Shown: positions 53,612-62,633 of the stretch, piece after piece
Position numbering within the stretch: position 1 is the first letter of the stretch
Layout of the letters: each line of letters begins with the position of its first letter
Origin: CAVYXF01 sp963772335
Lineage (GTDB): Bacteria; Pseudomonadota; Alphaproteobacteria; Rhizobiales; Rhodomicrobiaceae
Reading direction: 5' to 3'
Assembly: GCA_963772335.1 (NCBI GenBank)
Contig: CAVYXF010000003.1
Coordinates: 1-64,000, forward strand
DNA: 64,000 nucleotides
Notes under the pieces: generated by a model
Told to the model about the DNA's origin: nothing
Database searches by the model: none
Seen by the model: only the letters and a program-made list of their open reading frames with translations
Made by a program: the position numbers and the translations under genes

Positions 53612-54049
53612 ATGAACGCAATCACTCAGACTGTTAACGCGCCTGCGCTTGGCAAAGGCGCCTTATGGACCGGGCGCATTCTCAGCGGCCTTGTTATCCT
53701 GTTCCTCTTGGCGGACGGCGCAATGAAGCTGGTGCCTCTCGCGATCGTGACCGAGACTATGGGTCAGCTCGGCTATCCCCCGACAGCCGAACTCGCACGC
53801 ACGCTTGGTATTCTCACCATCCTGTGCACGCTGCTCTATGCCTGGCCGCCAACCGCCGTTCTCGGGGCCATCCTGCTGACCGGCTATATGGGGGGCGCCA
53901 TGGCCACACATCTGCGCGCCGGCAGCCCGCTATTCAGCCATCTGCTGTTCGGCTTGTATCTCGGGCTGATGATCTGGGGTGGACTTCTATTTACGCGAGC
54001 GGCGCCTGCGCGCGCTCATTCCTTTGCGCCACTAATGCGTTTCAAGTAA
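53612..54049 (+). CDS. DoxX family membrane protein
   Basis: Encodes 145 aa with four hydrophobic segments and the DoxX pattern: GRILSGLVILFLLADGAMKLV, LGYPPTAELARTLGILTILCTLLYAWP, and GAILLTGYMGGAMATHLRAG. DoxX proteins are quinone- or thiosulfate-linked membrane proteins in some bacteria, and members are frequently in ECF42 operons. It follows the sigma gene by 161 bp and is probably in the same regulon. The start is chosen by homology; ribosome-binding signal is weak. Confidence 0.85.
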   Translation: MNAITQTVNAPALGKGALWTGRILSGLVILFLLADGAMKLVPLAIVTETMGQLGYPPTAELARTLGILTILCTLLYAWPPTAVLGAILLTGYMGGAMATHLRAGSPLFSHLLFGLYLGLMIWGGLLFTRAAPARAHSFAPLMRFK

Positions 54050-54100
54050 TCGGGATGTTCGGCCGGGAGACAGGCTCCGACCCGAACATCCCGTCTCTGA

Positions 54101-54703
54101 CTATAGCACGCCCGCGAGCAGCCCGACGCCGGCGAGGGATATGGCCGCCCCGCTGAGCTGAGCGGTAGGCCGCCCGTAGAAATCGCTGGTGCGCCCCGCG
54201 ATGCCGAGGGCGATGCCAGCCAAATGCAGAAGTCCCGTCCCCAGCACGAAACCAGCGGCATAGGTGGCAGCCGAGGCGCTCAGCGGCATTTCCTCGCCAT
54301 GGGCATGTCCGTGGAAGATCGCTAACAGGGCAACCAGCGCCATCGCCGCGGCGACCGGCCATTGCACCCGCAGCGCCACCACGAGACCGAGCACGATCAC
54401 CGAGACGGCAATGCCGATCTCGACATAGGGGATCGCCACGTGCTCGATACCCAGCAGGCCGCCGAAAGCCATCACCGCAACGAAGGTCGCCGGCACGGCC
54501 CAGAGCGCCCGCCCGCCGAGATTGGCAGCGAACATGCCGACGGCGACCATGGCCAGCACATGATCGATGCCGCCGATCGGATGGAAAAAGCCATGGGCAA
54601 AGCCGGATGTGCTGCCGCCGCCGACATGGGCGAAAGCCGCCTCTGGCGCGAGCGCCGTGGCGGCAAGGAGGATCAGGCCGAAGGCTGAAAGACGCGGCAC
54701 CAT
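54101..54703 (-). CDS. HupE/UreJ family nickel/cobalt permease-like protein
   Basis: Encodes 200 aa. A signal-type N-terminus (about 1-25) with AFAHVGGGS is followed by six hydrophobic segments and the HupE motifs FAHGFFHPIGGIDHVLAMVAVG and IFHGHAHGEEMPLSASAATYAAGFVLGT, where the His-rich stretches bind Ni. HupE brings nickel across the outer or inner membrane for urease/hydrogenase. Divergent nikR supports nickel control. Confidence 0.88.
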   Translation of the reverse strand: MVPRLSAFGLILLAATALAPEAAFAHVGGGSTSGFAHGFFHPIGGIDHVLAMVAVGMFAANLGGRALWAVPATFVAVMAFGGLLGIEHVAIPYVEIGIAVSVIVLGLVVALRVQWPVAAAMALVALLAIFHGHAHGEEMPLSASAATYAAGFVLGTGLLHLAGIALGIAGRTSDFYGRPTAQLSGAAISLAGVGLLAGVL

Positions 54704-54778
54704 GAACGTTCTCCTTGTAAAAGCGGCGGATTCGCGCGCATGCGGCGCTGCATGAGTTTATCATACTTTTTTTAGATT

Positions 54779-54798
54779 GCTCACACGCGTGTCTGAGC
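54779..54798. promoter_or_regulatory. Palindromic candidate operator between hupE and nikR
   Basis: GCTCACACGCGTGTCTGAGC: the inner ACACGCGTGT is a perfect 10-bp palindrome and GCTCA/TGAGC flank it. It lies in the divergent promoter gap, 37 bp upstream of nikR. It does not match the Escherichia coli NikR operator (GTATGA-N16-TCATAC). A NikR or other operator is only inferred from position. Confidence 0.35.
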
Positions 54799-54834
54799 CG
54801 CTATGATTAAGCCAAAACAATGCGGAGCTGCCCC

Positions 54835-55293
54835 ATGCACCGGATCACCATCACTATCGATGACGACCTGCTTGGCGCGGTCGATGACTTGATGCAGCGG
54901 CGCGGCTACGGCAGCCGCTCCGAGGCGATGCGCGATATCATCCGCCAGATGGTGGATCGCGAGCGCCTCACCGAGCCGGAGACGGACTGCATCGGCGCGC
55001 TGACCTTCGTGTTCGACCATGAGACCCGCGACCTGGCGCGGCGTATCACCACCGCACATCACCAGCGCCATGACCTTTCCGTCGCCAGCATGCACGTGCA
55101 TCTCAACCATGAGAGCTGCCTGGAAGTGTCGGTGCTGCGCGGCGCTTTGGCGGAAGTGCGCAGTTTTGCCGATGCGGTCGCCAGCCAGCGCGGCGTCCGC
55201 AGCGCCAAGCTGCATCTGATCCCGGCGCGCATCGCCACCGAGGAGCATGTCCACGGCGACAAGCGCCATCAACACGAGCATGTCGAGATCTGA
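54835..55293 (+). CDS. nikR: Nickel-responsive regulator NikR
   Basis: Encodes 152 aa. The N-terminal ribbon-helix-helix (RITITIDDDLLGAVDDLM, GYGSRSEAMRDIIRQ) binds DNA. The C-terminal nickel-sensing ACT-like domain keeps the ligands His76, His87, His89 and Cys95 (HDLSVASMHVHLNHESCLEV). The tail is His-rich (HVHGDKRHQHEHVE). NikR represses nickel uptake in high nickel. It is divergent from the hupE gene, its likely target. The ATG at 54835 gives the standard start. Confidence 0.93.
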   Translation: MHRITITIDDDLLGAVDDLMQRRGYGSRSEAMRDIIRQMVDRERLTEPETDCIGALTFVFDHETRDLARRITTAHHQRHDLSVASMHVHLNHESCLEVSVLRGALAEVRSFADAVASQRGVRSAKLHLIPARIATEEHVHGDKRHQHEHVEI

Positions 55294-55411
55294 GGGCGCC
55301 CGCAAAAGGCTTGCGGACTGGCCGTGCGCCTGCGATGAGCGTTGGAGCAACGGACGAATCCCAATCTTTGAGGCTTGCGGTGGCGGCGATCGCAGGTGAC
55401 ATCTTTGCGGA

Positions 55412-56176
55412 ATGCGCGACACACTGAGAAACCTTTATTTGGGCGACAGTCCCGAAGGCAGGAACTTCCGCCTGGCACTGCTCGCTTTCGACATCGCGGT
55501 TATCGTCTTTTTCGTCGCGGCATCCTTCCTGGAGCAGTCGCTCTGGCTGGACGTCACCGAGTTCGTCATCGGCGCGCTGCTGCTTACCGATTTCCTGGCG
55601 CACTGGGCGATCGCCAAAAGCGCGACGGCCTATTTCCGCCAGCTCTCGACCTGGGGCGATCTCATCATATTCGTCACGCTGGTTCTGCCCTTCTTCACCG
55701 AGAACCTCCTGTTCATCCGGCTTTTGCGAGCAGTGCGGCTATTCCGCTCCTACCACCTTATCCGCGACCTGCGCGGGCAATTCGCCTTCTTCCGCAAGAA
55801 CGCCGATGCCATCGATGCTTCCGTCAACCTGCTGGTCTTCATCTTTATCACCTCGGCTCTGGTCTATGTTTTCGAAGCCCACCGCCATCCCAAGATCGGC
55901 AATTTCATCGATGCCCTCTATTTCACCGTATCGACCCTGACCACCACCGGCTTCGGCGACATCACCTTCGAGGACGGCTGGGGTCGTCTCCTTTCCATCT
56001 TCATCATGATAGCGGGGGTTGGCCTGTTCCTTCGGCTTGTCCAGACCATCTTCAGACCCGCCAAGGTGACGTTCGAATGCCCGGCCTGCGGTCTTATCCG
56101 CCATGACCCCGATGCCGTGCACTGCAAGCATTGCGGGCTTGTGCTGCACATCCCGAACGAAGGCATGGATGGCTGA
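55412..56176 (+). CDS. Voltage-gated-like K+ channel with C-terminal zinc ribbon
   Basis: Encodes 254 aa with six hydrophobic segments. A basic S4-like helix (FIRLLRAVRLFRSYHLIRDLR) precedes the pore; the selectivity filter is TTGFGD (178-183). After the last helix comes a C-terminal zinc ribbon: Cys223, Cys226, Cys238 and Cys241 (CPACGL, CKHCGL). The ion channel part is standard for bacterial ion_trans proteins; the ribbon is an added putative cytoplasmic sensor. The GFGD filter fits K+. It lies 118 bp after nikR. Confidence 0.88.
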   Translation: MRDTLRNLYLGDSPEGRNFRLALLAFDIAVIVFFVAASFLEQSLWLDVTEFVIGALLLTDFLAHWAIAKSATAYFRQLSTWGDLIIFVTLVLPFFTENLLFIRLLRAVRLFRSYHLIRDLRGQFAFFRKNADAIDASVNLLVFIFITSALVYVFEAHRHPKIGNFIDALYFTVSTLTTTGFGDITFEDGWGRLLSIFIMIAGVGLFLRLVQTIFRPAKVTFECPACGLIRHDPDAVHCKHCGLVLHIPNEGMDG

Positions 56177-56477
56177 TGCGGAGTGCATCCGGGCACGCAA
56201 GGTGAAGGCGCATACAGGGGAAAAGAATTGCCGCGATGTTCGGCAAAGCCTCCCCAAAACTCACCTTCGCCATATTTCCTTCGCATAAAAATTGCGCGCG
56301 ACGTTGAGCCTGGCTGCTCCGCGTGCTCAAGGCCACATCTGCCGGCGCGCAGGATGGCGTTGGCCTCGATGCCCCGAGACGGGGCGCTTGAGTGGTGCGT
56401 TCTCGCGTTTACGCAATTGGTGAAAAGCAACGATCCCGTGGGCTCGCCCGCCCCCGGGGCCGGAGAGTTTGGAGACG
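56177..56477. other. 300-bp gap before the porin gene
   Basis: No credible gene or repeat is visible. The sequence is less GC-rich at the centre (around 56260-56300) and ends in a TTTGGAG site for the porin start. Promoter elements could not be named with confidence. Confidence 0.4.
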
Positions 56478-57755
56478 ATGAAGTCCAGTCTGACGCTGTT
56501 TGCCGCCGCTGCAATTCTGACCGCCTTGCATGTCGACCCAGGAATGGCCGCCGATTTCGGCTCGAGTTGCTGCGCCGACCTTGACGAGCGCGTTGCCGAG
56601 CTTGAAGCGACCACGGTACGCAAGGGTAACCGGGCGGTCTCTCTGACCATCTCCGGCGACGTCAATCGAGCGCTCCTGATCTGGGATGACGGCACCAATT
56701 CCGACACCTACGTCGTCGACAACGCTGCGCCTTCCGAAGGCTCTAACCTGCGCTTTAGCGGTGAGGGTCAGCTTAGCCCGTCCTGGAAGTCAGGCTTTAT
56801 CGTCGAGCTCGGTTTTACTGATTCATCATCGCTGTTCGTCAGTCAGGCGAACGATGAAGGCGCCGGCGAGACCTCCTTCGAGACCCGGCTCGCCAATTGG
56901 TATATAGAGAGCGAGCGCGCTGGGCGCCTCACGGTCGGCCAGCAGTCCTCGGCAACTGACGGCATCACCACCATCGATCTCTCGCACGCCCAAACCGATC
57001 CGGTGACCTGGCACAACGCCTCCTTTGGAATTCGCAGTAAGGCCGGCGACTACACCGGGCTGACCTGGGGCGACGTCGCCTGGGGCCTCGAAGGCTATAA
57101 GGGCGACTTCGTGCGCTATGATTCCCCGCTGTTCTACGGCTTCATCGCCTCGGCCGCCTGGGGCGAGAATGACAGCTATGACGTGGCGCTGCGCTTCGCG
57201 AAGGATCTGAGTAGCGTGCGCGTCGCGGCGGGTGCCGGCTATCTGTGGGTCGGCGACGATTCAACCGTCAGCCTCTATCCCAACGACACCGTTGTGGCGA
57301 GCGGCTCGATTTCGGTGATGCATGTGCCTACGGGCCTCTTCGGCAATTTTGCCGGCGGGCGCACCGATATTGCACGGGAAGCACTGATCAGCCCCGACAA
57401 TCCCGATGAGGGCACGATGTGGATGGCGCAGGCAGGCATCGAGAAGCGCGTCACCCCTTATGGTGCGACCACCCTTTACGGCGAGTACGGCCAGTATCAC
57501 GATCTGCTGCTCGGCTATTCCGGCTTCGACGGAAACAACCGGCCGAGCCTCTCCGGCGGGAGCATCTCGGCGGCCTCGATCGCCGGCACGGACGTGTCGC
57601 GCTGGGGGGTGGGTGCGGCACAGCAGTTCGATACCGCAGCGCTGGAAATGTATGCCGTGTTTAATCACTTTGAGGCTGAAGTGCAGACCAACAGCGACCA
57701 GGCCGGAACCGATCCGTGGTACGGCGTGGTGGTCGGTTCGCGCGTGAAGTTCTAA
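56478..57755 (+). CDS. Outer-membrane porin (alphaproteobacterial type)
   Basis: Encodes 425 aa. A signal peptide (about 1-25, ending GMAA) is followed by the CCADLDERVAELEA segment, in which a short coiled coil near the N-terminus is typical of alphaproteobacterial porins, and then beta strands with VSLTISGDVNRALLIWDDG, LRFSGEGQLSPSWKSGFIVEL, and a C-terminal VVVGSRVKF ending in Phe, the usual outer-membrane sorting residue. It forms an aqueous channel in the outer membrane. ATG 56478 follows TGGAG; a TTG three codons upstream is excluded. Confidence 0.87.
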   Translation: MKSSLTLFAAAAILTALHVDPGMAADFGSSCCADLDERVAELEATTVRKGNRAVSLTISGDVNRALLIWDDGTNSDTYVVDNAAPSEGSNLRFSGEGQLSPSWKSGFIVELGFTDSSSLFVSQANDEGAGETSFETRLANWYIESERAGRLTVGQQSSATDGITTIDLSHAQTDPVTWHNASFGIRSKAGDYTGLTWGDVAWGLEGYKGDFVRYDSPLFYGFIASAAWGENDSYDVALRFAKDLSSVRVAAGAGYLWVGDDSTVSLYPNDTVVASGSISVMHVPTGLFGNFAGGRTDIAREALISPDNPDEGTMWMAQAGIEKRVTPYGATTLYGEYGQYHDLLLGYSGFDGNNRPSLSGGSISAASIAGTDVSRWGVGAAQQFDTAALEMYAVFNHFEAEVQTNSDQAGTDPWYGVVVGSRVKF

Positions 57756-57935
57756 GCCGCGTTCGCCCCGAGCATAGGGCGGGACGGGCGTGAGCTTGCC
57801 GGAGTGCGCCAGAAGGAAAGTGTTCTAATCCGAGCGTTAATATTCCGTTTAGGACCACTTTATCTCTTCCAACTTCACGCGATGTGTACCGGGCTACCAT
57901 GCGTCACATCTGCGTTGCTGTTCCCCTGGCCTGAA

Positions 57936-57946
57936 TTGTCATACAA
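57936..57946. promoter_or_regulatory. GntR/FadR-like operator candidate upstream of the secreted protein gene
   Basis: TTGTCATACAA matches the TNGTNNNACNA pattern used by the FadR subfamily of GntR regulators. It is about 45 bp upstream of the next gene, and a TTGACT -35-like box follows at 57953. No GntR gene is nearby, so it may be chance. Confidence 0.3.
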
Positions 57947-57980
57947 CTATTGTTGACTTTGCATACGTCAGTACAAAGAA

Positions 57981-58874
57981 TTGGGCACCGGGGCTATTAT
58001 CGTGGGGTGCAGAGGCGGATCCAGCTTTCTGGTGGTCTTGGTCTTTTTTTTCGCAGCGCCGCACTCGCTGCCTGGGGGGCAAGGAGCTTTGCTCAATCTC
58101 CCCCCCGCCGACGTGACTTTACCCTCTCTGACGACAGTTGCCTGTGCCGCCCAGCGCATCGACGTCGCGCCGCTTCCCGGCGGGCTGATGCGGATAATCA
58201 TCGCCTCGCCCTGCCGACCGCAACAAGACGTCCATATCATCTATGCCGGTATTGAGCTGATCCGCCGATTGGATGGAGCAGGTGGCCTCAGTATCGATAT
58301 CGACTGCATTGCCGGAGCAGACTTTCCCGTCGACATCATGTTCGAGGATGGCAGCCGCGAGTCGCTCAAAGTGGCCGCGCTCGATCTGCCACGCATCACC
58401 AAAATCGCAGTACTCTGGCGCGCGCCCGTCAATCTTGACCTTCATGCTTTTGAATATGCGGCTGGCCCCGACAGCCCCGGACATATCTGGGCGGGCCATC
58501 CCTCATCGGCCAAGGAAGCTGAGGCAGGGCTTACGCAGACCGGCCGAGGTCACGGCTTCATGAGCTCGGTCAGTACCGGCGTGGAGGCCGGCGCGAAGCT
58601 GGAAGTCTACACATTCTGGCGTCATGCCACGCAGAAAAACGGAATCATCTCGATGGCGCTCGACTATGAAAGCCGGGCTAAGCGCCCGCAGGATCCCGAT
58701 ACCTGTGGCAACGGCCTTTATGCTGAAGTGCGCTACGAGACCATTCTCTTCGACAGGAACATCTCGGTTAAGCGGCAATTCGGAAGCCTCGGTTCCATCG
58801 GATGCAACGTCCAGCTCAGCGGGCTGGCACGTTACAACAACAAGACCATCCCCGAAATTTCAGCAAAACCTTGA
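57981..58874 (+). CDS. Uncharacterised secreted protein
   Basis: Encodes 297 aa from a TTG start, since no ATG fits. A hydrophobic N-terminus (about 15-35, with a long T-run in the DNA) acts as a signal peptide. The mature part has a predicted beta-rich fold with APVNLDLHAFEYAAGP, GHIWAGHP, SSVSTGVEAGAKLEVYTFWRH and a C-terminal ARYNNKTIPEIS. The APVNLDLHAFEY-type motif recalls YfaP-like beta domains. Five Cys are present. It ends 11 bp before the pstS-ompA hybrid and is probably cotranscribed with it. Function unknown. Confidence 0.65.
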   Translation: MGTGAIIVGCRGGSSFLVVLVFFFAAPHSLPGGQGALLNLPPADVTLPSLTTVACAAQRIDVAPLPGGLMRIIIASPCRPQQDVHIIYAGIELIRRLDGAGGLSIDIDCIAGADFPVDIMFEDGSRESLKVAALDLPRITKIAVLWRAPVNLDLHAFEYAAGPDSPGHIWAGHPSSAKEAEAGLTQTGRGHGFMSSVSTGVEAGAKLEVYTFWRHATQKNGIISMALDYESRAKRPQDPDTCGNGLYAEVRYETILFDRNISVKRQFGSLGSIGCNVQLSGLARYNNKTIPEISAKP

Positions 58875-58885
58875 AGGGTACAATC

Positions 58886-60601
58886 ATGGGGAAAAGACAA
58901 AAGTTGCGCGGCAGTCTTTTGGCCGGCGTCATCCTTACCGCACCCTGCGTGGCGCATGCGGATCCCATCACCCTGAAAGCCAAGGGCGGAGACGTTGAAA
59001 TCAGTGGCGAGCTGATCTCGACCGACGGTAAAACGGTCGCCGTCAACTCGCCGACTGCCGGTCTCGTCATTTTGGAAACAAAGCGGTTCGATTGTGTGGG
59101 AGCAGGCTGCAGCGCCCTCGCTACAAGCGATAACTTCTCTATCCAGGGATCGAACACAATTGGTGCGGCACTGATGCCGGCGCTGATTGAGTCTTATGCC
59201 GCCAGCCAGAATTTGCAGGTGGAGAAGCGCGTCGGCGCGAGTCCGGAGGAGGTCGGCATCGACTTACTGACCGGCTCCGGCAAAAAAATTCCGTAATCGA
59301 TCTGCGCTCACACGGCTCTGGTACCGCCTTCCCCGCGCTTGCAAAGGGTGAGGCCGAAATTGGCGCCTCCTCGCGCCCGATCAAGCCTGAGGAGGAGAAG
59401 GCCATTGCCCACGCCGGCTCCGGCGTCAACGCCCACGTCCTGGCGCTCGATGGAATTCTCGTTCTGGTTTCGCCTGACAATCCGGTCGGCGAGCTGACCC
59501 TCGACCAGATTGCCGGCATTTTCTCCGGCCAGATCAAGGACTGGGCTGAGGTCGGTGGCCCTGCCGGACCGATCAACGTATATGCGCGTGATGAAAAATC
59601 AGGCACGACTGACACGTTCAAGACATTGGTGCTGCAGCCGCGCAAGGTTGAGTTCGCTCCTACGGCAACGCGTCTGGAGTTCCTCCGCCGAGGTGTCCGA
59701 TGACGTCGCGCGCGATCCTCGCGCCATCGGTTTTGTCGGCTTTGCCTATTTGCGCAACGCCAAGGCGCTCGCTATACGCAGCGTCTGCGGCATGTCCTAT
59801 GCGCCGACGCAATTCAACGTGAAGACCGAGGAATACCCGCTCTCCCGGCGTTTGTTTCTTTATACCCCCACGAACGGCAAGTCAGAGCACGCCAGATCGC
59901 TGCTCGATTATGCGCTGTCCGATGCGGCACAGCCCACTATCGTTGCCACCGGCTTTATCGATCAGACTATCGACTATCTGCACTTTCGCCAGCAGCCTTA
60001 CCGGATCGCCTTCGCCTTCAGCGATATGACAGAAGAATTCAATATGGACTCGATGAAAGAGCTGGTGACGCTGGTCAGCGAGGCGCAGCGCATGTCTGCG
60101 ACTTTGCGCTTTGAGAGAAATGAATCCCAATTGGATCTCAAGGCCAAGCAGGATGCCGCTCGGCTCGCGCGTTATCTGAAGACGCCCGAAATGCAGGGTA
60201 AGCAGGTCCTCCTGATCGGCTTTGTCGATTCTCCGGGCCCGTTTGCCAGCAATCTTACCGTGTCGCAGGCCCGTGCCGAAACGGTGCGAAGCGCCATTCT
60301 CGCCGCGAGTGGGAAGGAGCTCGACCCGAAGCAGATCATCGCCAGGGGCTTTAGCGAGACGCGACCCGTTGATTGCAACGGCACGCCTGAGGGACGCGCG
60401 AAGAACCGGCGTGTCGAGGTCTGGGTCCGGGACCATCCGGCGGCAGAGGCAAAAGCACCACAGCCTGGCGGAGCGCGGCAGGCGGGCCGGCCGGCTCCCG
60501 CAACCACCGGAGCCCTGCCGCCCAAGACGGGGCAGCAGCAAAGGCCAGCAGGGGCGCAAGCGCCGAGACCTGCGCAGCCGCCCCGGGCGGCGCAGCAGTA
60601 A
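58886..60601 (+). pseudogene. PstS-like phosphate-binding domain fused to OmpA domain, two frameshifts
   Basis: A signal peptide leads to a PBP (PstS-like) fold: FSIQGSNTIGAALMPALIESYAASQNLQVEKRV, then HGSGTAFPALAKGEAEIGASSRPIKPEEEKAIA and DGILVLVSPDNPVGELTLDQIAGIFSGQIKDWAEVGGPAGPINVYARDEKSGT. After AIGFVGFAYLRNAKAL comes an OmpA-like C-terminal domain (LRFERNESQLDLKAKQDAARLARYL ... VLLIGFVDSPGPFASNLTVSQARAETVRSAI ... KNRRVEVWV) that binds peptidoglycan. Two indels, at an A-run (~59285) and ~59674, put the middle in another frame and cancel, so start and end are in frame. Family members are about 570 aa. A Pro/Gln/Ala-rich tail ends the protein. Confidence 0.85.
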
Positions 60602-60662
60602 ATCGTGGCCGGCCGTGCGCGGGAGGATGCCTATGATTTGGAGGTCTCTCGGCCGCCTCGAC

Positions 60663-61589
60663 TCAAGGTGTCACGGGGGAGCTCTCGACGCGCTGGGCCA
60701 GTCCATTGGGCGAGGTGCGGGCAGTGATTGCGGGCCGGGCGGAGAAGCGGAACAGATAAATGAGCGCTCCGTCGATCGCACTCGCCCAGGCCTGCCAGCT
60801 GTGGCCACCATCGACGATGCGCAGCTCGGCAAGGTCGGGCTGCTTCTCGAAAAGTTTTTTGTAGAGGAGCGCCGTCTCGAACGCTATGCCGAAACGGTCG
60901 CTGTCGCCGGCAACGAGATACATCGGCACGCGCCGGCCTTGCGCGAAATAAGGCTCGATCAGGCGGGGATAGTTCTGCTCGCTCCAGGCGGCCTGATTGA
61001 ACTTGCCGTCGAGGCCGACAAAGGGTGAATAGATGCGTGCGGCTGAGCTGGGTGGCGGCGTCTCGGCATAAATGGCCGGGCTGAAAGCCGCCGCCGCCCC
61101 GATCCGGTCGGGATATTTGAGAGCCAGGTGGATGGCGCCATAGCCGCCAGCGGAAAACCCGGCGATCAGCCTGCCCTCCCGATTGTCGATGGTCCGGTAG
61201 AGGCTGGCGACCTTGGGCACGAGATCGCTCCAGAAGGCCGTCTCGGCCCGGTCTCTCGGCCCTTCCGCCCACCAGCATCTGGCGCAGCCCGGCATGACGA
61301 TCAGCGCGGGCGGGATGGCGCCGGAGGCGATCAGGGCATCCGCCCTCGACTGGATTGAGCCGCGGTCGACCCAGGCTCTCTCATTGTCGCCGAAGCCATG
61401 CAGCAGATAAAGAACCGGGAAGCTCTCCGAGCTTTCAGCGTAAGCGCTGGGCACATAGACGAGAAATGGGAGATCTTTATTGAGAAAGCGGGAGGCGACG
61501 ACCTCCCGTTGAATTTCGCTCGCACGCGTGACTTGAGCCAGCATAAGGCCTAAGACTGCAAGGGCGCAGCCAACGAGCTTGAGCCTCAT
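60663..61589 (-). CDS. Secreted esterase, alpha/beta hydrolase
   Basis: Encodes 308 aa. A signal peptide (about 1-23, ending TRASE) precedes an esterase-D/feruloyl-esterase-like fold: FPVLYLLHGFGDNERAWVDRG, the nucleophile motif GRLIAGFSAGGYGAIHLALKYPD (GFSAG), and the catalytic His in VDGGHSWQAWASAI. It acts in the periplasm or outside on acyl esters. Substrate unknown. The neighbours are an OmpA hybrid and an SGNH hydrolase. Confidence 0.87.
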   Translation of the reverse strand: MRLKLVGCALAVLGLMLAQVTRASEIQREVVASRFLNKDLPFLVYVPSAYAESSESFPVLYLLHGFGDNERAWVDRGSIQSRADALIASGAIPPALIVMPGCARCWWAEGPRDRAETAFWSDLVPKVASLYRTIDNREGRLIAGFSAGGYGAIHLALKYPDRIGAAAAFSPAIYAETPPPSSAARIYSPFVGLDGKFNQAAWSEQNYPRLIEPYFAQGRRVPMYLVAGDSDRFGIAFETALLYKKLFEKQPDLAELRIVDGGHSWQAWASAIDGALIYLFRFSARPAITARTSPNGLAQRVESSPVTP

Positions 61590-61711
61590 GAACTCCTACC
61601 CCACCATGACGCAACCTCCCCATTCTAGCATATTATGGGCAAACCGCTGCACTTCTCGGGAATAGGGTTTCCGCGGCATAAGGTCTACCGATAAGTATTA
61701 CCGTATCACCC

Positions 61712-61736
61712 CGTTCCTCTTCCCATGGGAGAGGCG
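61712..61736. repeat. Partial REP-like unit
   Basis: ttcctcttcccatgggagaggc shares the core of the palindromic repeats at 13063-13180 and 43148-43201 but lacks the gtgagggg arm. It sits in the 228-bp gap between the esterase and SGNH genes. Confidence 0.6.
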
Positions 61737-61817
61737 ACCGGAGGCGCAGGAAGCCGTCTCCGACCGCATCAGAATTGACGGTTTTGAGGTAATCCCATTT
61801 AACAGACTACCGGCCCA

Positions 61818-62633
61818 TCAATTCATGGTCGTAGGCTTTTGCCGTTTCAGAAAAACCGCCGACGTGATCGCCCGCACCACATACTCCGCAATACAGGAGT
61901 AATTCTCCTCGCTCAGAGCAAAGGCATCGAGAGGCTCGGATGAGGAACCGCCGCGCATGCGCTCCATCATTTCCATCGCCTCATAGCGGCTGATGCGGAG
62001 GATTTTCTCCCTCTCGGTGATATGGTTCAGCGTGGCTCGGATTGCCTGGTAATGCGGGTCGGTGCGCAGGTTGCTCACATAGTGCAGGCCGACCAGCACG
62101 ACGTCGATATTGTGCTCCTTGAGCCAATGCACGGCATCGATGACGGTCTCGGCGAATTCCTCGGCCGGAATCTGCGCCAGCGCGTCATTGCTGCCGACCT
62201 GCCACAGCACGAGATCCGGCTCGGTCAGCGCGACCTCGGTTTTGAGGCGCTGCGCGGCATTGCGCGCCAGCTCCCCCGATATGCCGCGATCGATGATCTG
62301 CACGTCGAGCCCGGGCAAGGTGCGCTCCAGCGTGCCCTCGATAATGTCCTGATAGCCGCCACTTGCCGGGTCCATGCCGGCGCTGGCCGATGCGCCGATG
62401 GTGAGGATTTTGATGACCTTCCTGTCCCGCAACGCCGCCAGCGTGTTGGGCAGAGGCTTGTCGAGAACCAGCTTGACGCCTGGCGTCTGGCATTCCTTGG
62501 ATATGGGACTGCCGTCGGGCGCAGGCCCTGACTGTGCGTTTAAGGGTCCGGCGAGCAGCGCAAACGCAATCAGCGGCCCAATGAGACCGATTGTGCGGAC
62601 CTTGCTGCGGACGCCGACATTGCACCACGCCAT
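61818..62633 (-). CDS. SGNH/GDSL hydrolase (periplasmic)
   Basis: Encodes 271 aa. A signal peptide (about 15-35) precedes KVIKILTIGASASAGMDPASGGYQDIIEGTLE, where the GASAS serine takes the GDSL position, LVLWQVGSNDALAQIPAEEF with the Asn of block III, and a C-terminal catalytic Asp-x2-His-like segment near YSCIAEYVVRAITSAV. It acts on acyl groups of polysaccharides or lipids. It overlaps opgC by 64 bp (in another frame), so the two are likely cotranslated and may act on the same glucan. Confidence 0.82.
   Translation of the reverse strand: MAWCNVGVRSKVRTIGLIGPLIAFALLAGPLNAQSGPAPDGSPISKECQTPGVKLVLDKPLPNTLAALRDRKVIKILTIGASASAGMDPASGGYQDIIEGTLERTLPGLDVQIIDRGISGELARNAAQRLKTEVALTEPDLVLWQVGSNDALAQIPAEEFAETVIDAVHWLKEHNIDVVLVGLHYVSNLRTDPHYQAIRATLNHITEREKILRISRYEAMEMMERMRGGSSSEPLDAFALSEENYSCIAEYVVRAITSAVFLKRQKPTTMN

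Noticed and set aside
54759..54809. TATCATAC and TATGATTA half-sites near the nikR start, as a canonical NikR operator
   Set aside because: The E. coli type needs GTATGA then TCATAC with 16 bp between; here the halves are in the opposite order and about 35 bp apart.
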